Assembly: GCF_032854445.1 (NCBI RefSeq)
Contig: NC_088295.1
Location: 9,785,385 to 9,845,384, forward strand
Length of the DNA stretch: 60,000 bases
DNA from: Liolophura sinensis
Lineage: Eukaryota > Mollusca > Polyplacophora > Chitonida > Chitonidae
Direction of reading: 5' to 3'
Of the stretch, positions 29,301 to 41,300 are shown piece after piece (position 1 is the stretch's first letter; each line of letters opens with the position of its first letter). The position numbers and the translations under genes were made by a program. Under the pieces are notes generated by a model that worked only from the letters and a program-made list of their open reading frames with translations, searched no databases and was not told the origin of the DNA.

Positions 29301-32300
29301 CCTATATTCAAGAATCAGAATTTCTTCAGGCTATTATTAATACTATCTTCAATCATTCAACGCTCTACAAAAGGGCCCTCCTCTACAAATTTTATCAGGC
29401 TCTTATTGAATTTCTGTTTTTATTTTTCTCTTACTGTTGATTTCTTTAAAGTCTAAAAAGATATTCTTAATGACCAACTAATATTCCTGATACAGCTGTG
29501 TTACCCTCAGTAAAGAATTTTTTATTACAGTCTTAGGATTTTAAAACATAAGAAATGGTCACACATCCAAGATCTATATATCTGATTGGTGTTTAATTCC
29601 GTACTCAAGAATACTTCACTTATACGACGGTACCCAGCATTATGGTGGGAGGTAACCAGGCAGAGCCTAGGCGAAACCCACAACCATCCACAGGTTGCTG
29701 ACAGACCTTCCCACATTGGTGGGAGGCTCCTGGGTCATTGCCCAGTGACTGGCGCGTTAACACCCTCAGCCACACCAATCCAAGATCTTTCTGCAATATA
29801 TGTAATATGTACCGAACAAACCAGTTAAGCTTCTCAGTGGAGTGTTACCAGAGCGCCACCAGAGAATCTAGCCGTCCAAGGTTTAAACTTAGCAAAGTAC
29901 TGTGTCCACAGTATTCAGAATTCATTCTAATGTACAGTCATGTGCCCATGATGATTCACAATGCTGAGGAACAATAACAGCATCAGAACAGATAAGCTAA
30001 TACATTACATCAAAATATAAAAAATGACCGATCACAACATGGTACTGCACTCAAATTCCTTTTAAATTAACAACAAACTTTATAACCTGTGCATTTTGGT
30101 ATACAAGTATGCAGTTTTGTCATCCTTTGCTTTTGAAGAAAGTGTATAACAGGAAAAGTTTACACTGCATCAGAACCACTGCCTCAGGGGAAACTTTAAC
30201 AGCTGTTAGCAATTATACTGGAAAGTGGTTTGGTTCTCTGTAACATATACTATGTGTATGAAACAGTATTTATATGACCGTACAGCACTTCAACGCGCTC
30301 TGATCAGCTTACATGCACCCTGCTTCGGGGCTTTCTGAATTACTGATTACACAAGTAGGTCATGACAAACTCAGGACAAAAGCAGAATACAGAACAAGGG
30401 TTTGTGCTAACCATGTATCTGTTTGAGACAAAGATTCCAGTCATAACTAGTCTAATAACATACATGTACATTCACCCATTAATAAACAAAATCAATCTTG
30501 GGAGCATTTGGAAATTTTTGTTTTTTGAATGTCAGCTGATATCCCCTTTGTATTGAGAATCTCACCAACATCAGCCTATTTCATCGTAAGTTGTACCACT
30601 ATGTATAAGTCTGGAGGTGGATAAACTGATCAAACCTTACACATCCCACACACTAAAGGAAAATTAAGTTGCATGTGAAGAAATATGGCACTGATTTTCA
30701 CACACACAAGGTTGTCAATTTTATATTTTGCTAAAGTTTTAATAACTCCAGGTCAAATGTATCAGTGAAAAATTCTTGAGAATGGTGTTCATGAAATAAA
30801 AAAGAATTTGTGTTCTGTGAACTTTACATGGACATGCAAGTCTACAAGTACACCAGTCTATAATGCACTGTATCCACAGTTATGGGTATCTACATGTACA
30901 TCAGTCTGTAATGCACTTTATCCATTATAATCGGGTACCTACACGTACATCAGTCTGTAATGCAGTGTATCCACAATAATGGGGTACCTACACATACATC
31001 AGTCTGTAATGCACTGTATCCACTATAATGGGGTACCTACACGTACATCAGTCTGTAATGCACTGTATCTACTGTAATGGGGTATCTACATGTACATCAG
31101 TCTGTAATGCACTGTATCCACAGCAATAGGGTAACTACATGTACATCAATCTATAATGCACTATATCCACTATAATGGGGTATCTACATGTACATCAGTC
31201 TGTAATGCACTGTATCCACAGCAATAGGGTAACTACATGTACATCAGTCTGTAATGCAGTGTATCCACTATAATGGTGTACCCACATGTACATCAGTCTG
31301 TAATGCAGTGTATCCACTATAATGGGGTACCTACATGTACATCAGTCTGTAATGCACTGTATCCACAATAATGGGGTACCTACACATACATCAGTCTGTA
31401 ATGCACTGTATCCACTATAATGGGGTACCTACACGTACATCAGTCTGTAATGCACTGTATCTACTGTAATGGGGTATCTACATGTACATCAGTCTGTAAT
31501 GCACTGTATCCACAGCAATAGGGTAACTACATGTACATCAATCTATAATGCACTATATCCACTATAATGGGGTATCTACATGTACATCAGTCTGTAATGC
31601 ACTGTATCCACAGCAATAGGGTACCCACATGTACATCAGTCTGTAATGCAGTGTATCCACTATAATGGTGTACCCACATGTACATCAGTCTGTAATGCAG
31701 TGTATCCACTATAATGGGGTACCTACATGTACATCAGTCTGTAATGCACTGTATCCACTATAATGGTGTACCTACACGTACATCAGTCTGTAATGCACTT
31801 TATCCATTATAATGGTGTACCCACATGTACATCAGTCTGTAATGCAGTGTATCCACTGTAATGGGGTACCTACACGTACATCAGTCTGTAATGCACTGTA
31901 TCTATTGTAATGGGGTATCTACATGTACATCAATCTATAATGCACTATATCCACTATAATGGGGTATCTACATGTACATCAGTCTGTAATGCACTGTATC
32001 CACAGCAATAGGGTAACTACATGTACATCAGTCTGTAATGTACTGTATCCACTGTAATGGGGTATCTACACATACATCAGTCTGTAATGCACTTTATCCA
32101 CTGTAATGGGGTACCTACATGTACATCAGTCTGTAATGTACTGTATCCACTGTAATGGGGTATCTACACATACATCAGTCTGTAATACACTGTATCCACT
32201 GTAATGGGGTACCAACATGTACACCAGTCAACAATGCACTGTATCCACTATAATGGGGTACCTACATGTACATCAGTCTATAATGCACTGTATCCACTAT

Positions 32301-35300
32301 AATGGGGTATCTACATGTACATCAGTCTGTAATGCACTGTATCCACAGCAATAGGGTAACTACAAGTACATCAGTCTGTAATGTACTGTATCTACTGTAA
32401 TGGGGTATCTACATGTACATCAGTCTGTAATGCACTGTATCCACTATAATGGTGTACCTACACGTACATCAGTCTGTAATGCACTTTATCCATTATAATG
32501 GTGTACCCACATGTACATCAGTCTGTAATGCAGTGTATCCACTGTAATGGGGTACCTACACGTACATCAGTCTGTAATGCACTGTATCTATTGTAATGGG
32601 GTATCTACATGTACATCAATCTATAATGCACTATATCCACTATAATGGGGTATCTACATGTACATCAGTCTGTAATGCACTGTATCCACAGCAATAGGGT
32701 AACTACATGTACATCAGTCTGTAATGTACTGTATCCACTGTAATGGGGTATCTACACATACATCAGTCTGTAATGCACTTTATCCACTGTAATGGGGTAC
32801 CTACATGTACATCAGTCTGTAATGTACTGTATCCACTGTAATGGGGTATCTACACATACATCAGTCTGTAATACACTGTATCCACTGTAATGGGGTACCA
32901 ACATGTACACCAGTCAACAATGCACTGTATCCACTATAATGGGGTACCTACATGTACATCAGTCTATAATGCACTGTATCCACTATAATGGGGTATCTAC
33001 ATGTACATCAGTCTGTAATGCACTGTATCCACAGCAATAGGGTAACTACAAGTACATCAGTCTGTAATGTACTGTATCTACTGTAATGGGGTATCTACAT
33101 GTACATCAGTCTGTAATGCACTGTATCCACTATAATGGTGTACCTACACGTACATCAGTCTGTAATGCACTTTATCCATTATAATGGTGTACCCACATGT
33201 ACATCAGTCTGTAATGCAGTGTATCCACTATAATGGGGAACCTACACGTACATCAGTCTGTAATGCACTGTATCTACTGTAATGGGGTATCTACATGTAC
33301 ATCAATCTATAATGCACTATATCCACTATAATGGGGTATCTACATGTACATCAGTCTGTAATGCACTGTATCCACAGCAATAGGGTAACTACATGTACAT
33401 CAGTCTGTAATGTACTGTATCCACTGTAATGGGGTATCTACACATACATCAGTCTGTAAGGCACTTCATCCACTGTAATGGGGTACCTACATGTACATCA
33501 GTCTGTAATGTACTGTATCCACTGTAATGGGGTATCTACACATACATCAGTCTGTAATACACTGTATCCACTGTAATGGGGTACCAACATGTACACCAGT
33601 CAACAATGCACTGTATCCACTATAACGGGGTACCTACATGTACATCAGTCTATAATGTACTGTATCCACTATAATGGGGTATCTACATGTACATCAGTCT
33701 GTAATGCACTGTATCCACAGCAATAGGGTAACTATAAGTACATCAGTCTGTAATGTACTGTATCTACTGTAATGGGGTATCTACATGTACATCAGTCTGT
33801 AATGCACTGTATCCACTGTAATGGGGTAACAACATGTACATCAGTATGTAATGCACTGTATCCACAATAATGGGGTACCTACACGTACATCAGTCTGTAA
33901 TACACTGTATCCACTGTAATGGGGTACCAACATGTACATCCGTCTGTAATGTACTGTATCTACTGTAATGGGGTATTTACATGTACATCAATCTGTAATG
34001 CACTCTATCCACTATAATGGGCTACAGTATCTACATCCATGTGCTTTAATGGATTCTATTTTCTAATTTGAACATGCAATTTAACCAACAAAGATGTGTG
34101 TTTAAGTACGTGTAAAGATTAACTTCAATCACTTCTTTATCAGGCATCTTCTTTGACAATTACATATTCAAACAAGTAGTTCTGTTCAGTATCTTCCTAT
34201 ATCGGTATGTCTAAAATCTAGTTAGAACACTACTTCCACAAATTCACCCATTTATTTACAAGCATAAAGTTTCGAGCTGTCTGAATTCCACTTTTTCTCA
34301 TCTTATGCAGCTATGCCTAATGTTAATTTCACAGGGAGTCAGGCATATTAATGATTCCATGAAACTCTGTGGAGTAAAGCCTATGTCTTTATACTGAGTC
34401 TCAAAAGAGACCCACGCAGGGTTCTGCCCATGTAGAAATGATGACTGTAATTCAAGCAAAACACGCAGTATCCAAACCATCATTTATACTACGTGCACTG
34501 TGTATATCTGTGTAATTGAACGCGGTATTCAATCTACTTACCCTTTGGAAGAAATCTTCCGCACTTTCATCTGTGTGTTCCCCATGAACTGAAAGAACAA
34601 GATCAGAAACTTTAAATACCTGTTTAAATAGAAAATGTGGGGTAAGGTGACATGTGAGGACGCTCTTCATTCAGGGAGGTACAAAGCATCTGTCACAGCA
34701 GGACAATACATCTCAAGTGCCAGTTTATGGATGCTAGTTTATAGAGATGAAACTTACCCTTTAAACAGCTTAAAGCACACTGACACATATCACACAATAG
34801 CTACAATAGGTAAGCATTTTAATACGATATTTTATAACTGGCTATAACATCATTTGACAACATCTTAAGTCTGTTATTTACAAGAAAATTTACAACACTA
34901 TTACAGTGGGAGGCATACATCATAAATTCTATTTTAAACCGTTATGCATACTGAGTGTTGTTTGGTTACTGTTTGTTTCGTATACATTCATGCTAAGACT
35001 CCACTGGAATGTACTATGGCAATACTTTTTTGGTATTAGAGCACATCTAATAAATCCACAGCACAAAGTTGTTAATGAGTACAGATACATATAATTTAAT
35101 TAAAAGGAACAAAAGCACCTAACAATTATAGGCAAACATCTAAAAATATTACATGTTAATATATTTTGAGATTTTTTTCTTTTATTTTTTTAATATACAT
35201 GTATGTTTTCTGATACGTATTTCTTACTCATTAGCACACTGACCAATCAACGTACAATGGTACATATCAAGACAGGGAAATACAACTTCCTATAAACCGA

Positions 35301-38300
35301 TGATCTTAATTACACCTGCATGCTAGGACTTTAAATAGATGACATGTCAATTGAGGGCCTATTGTTGAAGTGTGTTGCTATCAGTTGTTTTTTACCACTG
35401 TGATTCATCCACAGCCTTCAGTTTACAGTGAGGTTGTGAGAGCTCACAGACAGCAGTCTATATGTCAGTATGATCAGAGGTTCACCTGAGGGCTTTATAC
35501 CCCAGGTGAACCACATCCTCTCACAAGCTAAGAGCTTAACACCATGAAAAATATGCAACTTAGGACAGCACTGCTGCTTTTATCGTGCAGAAATAAGTTT
35601 TCTTCCTGCATTAGTGTGTGTTATGCATTGATAATGGATACTGATTATGGCTGTTAGTGAAAGCAGCAAATATTTTATAACTACATATAATGTATGTGCC
35701 TGTAAATATTTGAAGACAATGAACTTGAGACTGTGCTCAAACTGAAATCCTTCTAAATAAGGTGAATATACACACAAACTGTCTTAATTACCAGAGCCAC
35801 TTTGACCACTGTGAAATATTTCCTGTGACAGTAAGATTGACAACTGCAACGCTTATACCCTCCTCTCATACACACATGTACAGGTATCATATAATGCCCA
35901 TTAAATGCTGTATAAAAAACAATACAAAGTAAATTTTGCCATCCCGTGTATTCTTGTGTGTGTGTGTTTGTGGAGGACGGAAGGATGTGGCTGCTTGGGT
36001 GGGGGGTGGAGGGGGATGAGGGTCGGGGTTTGGTGTTGAGAGCTTGTCACCTTCTAGTAATCTTAGTTGCTATCTTTAATACCGTCTGCCATTACCCTGT
36101 TCCACCTGTTGATTGGCACAGTTGTGCGGACAGCACAACTGCTTGTTAAGTAGTTTTTTGCACACAAGAGACACTGCATTTCATTACTAGATGTTTTTAT
36201 CTTGCATGTATTAGACGTATGTATAGCAGGTGCCTATCTAAATGTACACATGGGTAACTTACAAACAGCAGTTACTTATACATGTTAATTCCATATTACA
36301 ACTCCACCTATTCAGAATACAGAACTTTAAAACAGAGTACACCTATGTTCTGTGGAAGAGTGTATAGGTATTTATAACATACACTTTACATGTAAGCTTT
36401 GCTTTGTCAGTCAGAGTCTAATGAATATTGAACTCAACAACCAGTATTTGTAAGACGAGATTTGACACGTGTTGACAATCAACAGCTACAGATTAACCTG
36501 TCTAATTAAGCTATTATCCCAGGTAATTAAACAACTATGACATGTATCTCGGTATATCATCTTACAAACACTTCAGCTAAGATTAAATAAATAATTACTC
36601 TTGACCAACTACATGTAATCAACAAGTTGGAGTAATCAAAACATGGATTTAATTTGTCCTTATCGTTTTCAGGAAAATAATCCAATACCATATAATTAAT
36701 TTAGCACAAGCACTAGATGTACTTGATAATGTAAATAATCAAATATGGGAAAAACATAAACGCACATGTATCCAGCAAGCAGAACAAAATATGATGATCT
36801 CTTATCCACATTAATCTTTTTTTTTTTTTTTTTTGCTTTCTTTTCTTCTGTGTTTAACTTTGTGTCAGAAATCCTCTCCATGAAAAATACTGGTAGCTAA
36901 GAACCTTTCAGACTGCAGGAAATCAGTAAGTATTACTGTAGGTATATAAGCATGTTGATGGTTGCATCTGAAATTCCACCACATGTGTACCAGGTATGCA
37001 AGGGAAAACTACATTACAACCAAAGCACCACAATACATTTTAATTAAGAAATGATCAGCAAACTAATGTCCAATGTATACCACTGAAAACCTTGGTGATT
37101 ATGACATGTGGTATATACTGTACAATGTAGAATGACTGGCTTTTGCAATATCAAGGTCTAACTTATTAATAGTTCATTCTGTTAGAGCATGTTAACACAG
37201 ATTACAGGAAAGGTTAAATGAAAGAGGCATAAGACATTAGGTTTTGATTCATGTTTGATAATTAGGTCAGATGACAGTCAGCATCAGAATACAGCAGCCT
37301 ATTGAATGGCATCTTGTAAGGCCTCATCCCAGAGAATACCTGATCATCACAGGTAACACTCAGCCATTCACTGTAGAGCCAGTCTTTCCACCTATTATCT
37401 CATTGTTACTCAAGACAACCTCTGAAGAGATTCATTCACCGAATCCTGGGTAAATACTTCCTCAAAAAGAGATTTGTCCTTTCCTTGGGAAGACTTTTGT
37501 CACACCTGTACCAGAGCTGCTTGAGAGGGTAACCTCTCCTGTCTACTTAATCAGGTCACGTTTACCCATATCTGATATTCAAGCCATCCTCATAATTAAA
37601 ATACACATCTCCATGAAACCAAAACCAGAGCATGAAGATATTTATAACATAAAAATGCTTGCAGCATACCTTAGCACTTGGTATATTGCCTGTGTGAGTG
37701 GTAGCACCAGTTACACATACCACCAAGGTGCTGATGACAACCCAGAATTATCATTTGGACATACAAATCAGCAGAGTGGTGACCATGCATCTACATGTGC
37801 CTTAATTTGAAAATGAACACCCTAAATGCAACTTACATGTTGGCCCAAAGATCAATGAGATAGTTAACAGACTCAGACTGGGGTTAGACCAACATCTCCC
37901 ATTATAACAACCAACAACTGTGATACAAAGATATAAAGCTGACAGTCCTTTTGTTATGAAGGGGCTATATCCTGTCTGAGGCCGAGTGATATGTCACATG
38001 AGAAGGAACATTAGTATCTATATGCAGCGAGTATTCAAGGTACATACTGTACTAGTATAGCATTATGATCAAGTAATACATGCAGTTACACTATATCTGT
38101 ACTGTCATATGATATGGAGGTATAGAGTAATATACATGTACGGATGTGAATATGGAATATCGAGACTCCCAGAAGGGTGGACTGGGGTTGTCAGCTCTCC
38201 AATGGTTCAGACGCAAATAATAGTGATAATGGCAGTCTTTGGAAGATTACACACAGGCTTGCTGTTAGGGATAAATGAAAAAAGAGATTGGAGTGCATCA

Positions 38301-41300
38301 TGACAGTTTTATGACATGATGGCTATCATTACCTGTACATAACTAGCTTACTCTGCTTACAGCAATACATGCATTATGCACTATAATACACACACTGACA
38401 CACACACACACACACACTGTCTGACTTGCTAATATTAAAGGAGAAGAAAATTTGAATATCAATCAAATACCATTGAAAAGAGTATGTATTTCCTCACAGG
38501 TGCATGCCATAAAAAAAAAAAAAACATGTACCTCAAGTTGATAAATTATAAATAAAGTCAGCGCCAAAATCCGCTGTGGGCGACTCCATTTTGCCTAAGA
38601 ATTAGTCCTGAAGTCTTCTGTGTTAGGAGGAGAATTGCTGTCGGAAACTGCTGAAGTGCAGTTCGTACATTTCCGGTAGAACTCTTCTTCCCAGAAGGTA
38701 ACAAACAGTACAGTTCGTTTTCCGTTGGAAACGGTGGAACTCTTCTTTCCAGAAGATAACAAAACAGTACAGTTCGTTTTCTGTTTGACGATCGGGAAAC
38801 CGAAATGTTGGACGTAGGTTCTGAGTTTACCCGAAGGAGCCTCATTGGCTGAGAGGCAACACACTCCCAGCATAAATTACAGGGTGTTAAAGATGGAGGA
38901 CGCGATGGACTCAGTGATTTATACCAGCTTTGCTGTTTTCAGGCTTTACATGTATGGGTTAGGAAATTACATTTCACCTGTCAGACATGACAGGCAAAAC
39001 AAGAGTTCAATATATCATGAAGCATCTTACAAATGAGCTACTCTTCTTGAATAACAATTGTCATGGTATCATGGCCTATTGGTATCAGTAATTATCATGG
39101 TATCATGGCCTATTGGTATCAGTAATTATCATGGTATCATGGCCTATTGGTATCAGTAATTATCATGGTATCATGGCCTATGAGTATCAGTAATTATCAT
39201 GGTATCATGGCCTATTGGTATCGGTAATTATTATCACGTACAATATTTATGTGAGAATTGAATAAATTGAGAGGTCCACTGTTCAACAAACAACTGCACA
39301 GCATTAGCAAAATGCGTAGTTGTACCTATAGACACCCTCACACTGTTTACTAACTGGGCAGCTTGCCACACTAGTACAGCTGGGCTTCTTGGCGTATCAC
39401 AATGGTGTACGAAACTTGCTCACGATATACAGTACATAGAATAAGACCATGTGGCTAACACAATGCCTTCATACAGCCATCAATCTTATGTTATACCTTT
39501 CCCTTCTTGACAGAAGCTATACAGAGGCATTATAATACTGAGATAATACAACTCCTGAGCCCCAGTGTTGAAGTCTGTGAATGAAACCAGTCTGACAGAA
39601 GTGTCCTTAAAATGAGGTCAGGTCGGGGGAAGTCCTGCTGGCAGAAAATCAATGGTTCACATAGTGATGACTACTAAACAAGATCATGCTGACCAAACAA
39701 AAGGAAAAGAGTACGGACTTGTTAGCTGTAATACACTGGTGTCATCAATGCCTACTAGTAGGCTTATATCAAACAGCTAATCACACACATGCTCCTACAA
39801 TCGATTGGGTACTGATGCCTTTGCTTCATTGGTTGATGCGATATGAAGTAGAATATGTGTATGTTGGCAGATTTACCTAGAAAAACTGACAGACCTGTAC
39901 ATGCATGTGTCACCTCACATGACTGGGTCAAGCAAGCATATGTAAGAGCAATCTATACCCTGGATTCACTTTTTGTATTATATCAACTGTTGTCAACAAT
40001 TTCAGCAGTTACTATCAATCAATGACAGTACATAATTTTTGACCTGTGTTTAATGTTGTCATTAAGATTTAAGCATCTGAACAGTACCCAATATATTGAG
40101 ACCTTTAGCAAGTAACTGTGAAATTATCCCAAGACTAACACGTCAGTTGGGATGCGATGCCCCTAATATATGTGCACCCTGCACCTTTTATGATAGGTAA
40201 AGTGTTCCTAAATAGGTAGTGGAAAATGCCATTCTGTCACTTTTTGAGGTTGTGGGTATGTTGAAAGTATACCTTTGCTCCCAATCCCTATTGATTTATT
40301 TGACACCATTCTCAATAATACTTCACTTATACAACAGCTGCCAGCTAGCTAGCATTATGGCATAAGGACACCAAGCAGAGCCCAGGGGGAAACCCACAGC
40401 CACCCGAAGGTTGCTGAGGAACCGTCCCACGTACGACCAGAGCAAGCATGAGCTGGACTTGAACTCACTTTAATTTATAGATGGGGGTTTATTTTGAAAG
40501 GCACCTTTGAGCTTTATGTATGACAACCTCAACTGCCTCACAACCGCTGTAATCTGCTTATTGTCACACAGACTTGCCCTGAGAACAGTGGAGGTCTTAG
40601 AGTCTTGAGAATTGAACCACACCTTTTGTGTTCTAGGAAATAAAAGACAAACATCTTCACCACTTTGCCACCTGTTACTCACTGTGACTAACTTACATAT
40701 ATGTCACATTTTGATTTAGGTTTGTTCTATGTAGTAATGCTGGAAAGTTTGAACTACTTGCTGTGATTTTCACTAGTGAGCATAGATGTATAAAATGTCA
40801 ACCTAGCAACTGACACCAGGTACTGATGCACTTTAGGCAGCACTTGAACGTTGACCATTTGCCTCTTGTAAGTCAAGCATGTCCCTTGTCCAACTGAACT
40901 GATAAAATAAACTGGTGAGCCACAAATGAGCGAAACATTATCATATGACAAGAAGTTGTGGGAAGTACATGTAAAAGCATGTGCATCTACTTGGGTCCTA
41001 CACAGAGAAGTGGTCACTCAATCAGCTGCTACTGTAACTATGGAATCCTATAAGCCAGTGAATGGACAGCTATGGTACATGTAGCTGTAGATGTACACAC
41101 CACTCTGTCACTCAAGCATTCAACCTCAACCTGGATGGTGTGCGACTACTGGGGCACCCTGTATATTTACTGGTATCTCGCTGCACACTTACAGAGAGAA
41201 CATGTCAACCAACGTATGTCCACCAATACAACCATGAAAGTGTTCTTGATTGTTAATTTATTATTACCTCTGCCTAGGAACTTATGCTTCTGCTGGTCTC

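Larger units (their letters stand above)
22607..34541 (-). other. BicC intron 2
   Basis: An 11.9 kb intron, the longest complete one. It carries a 56 bp array between duplicated flanks (24.78-25.64 kb), two SINEs (27.8 and 29.6 kb) and a 3.2 kb 49 bp array (30.8-34.0 kb). The remaining sequence is AT-rich and without recognisable content. Confidence 0.7.

Noticed and set aside
30835-34025. CRISPR-like array (regular repeats in a long tract)
   Set aside because: Units are contiguous tandem repeats without unique spacers, in a metazoan intron.
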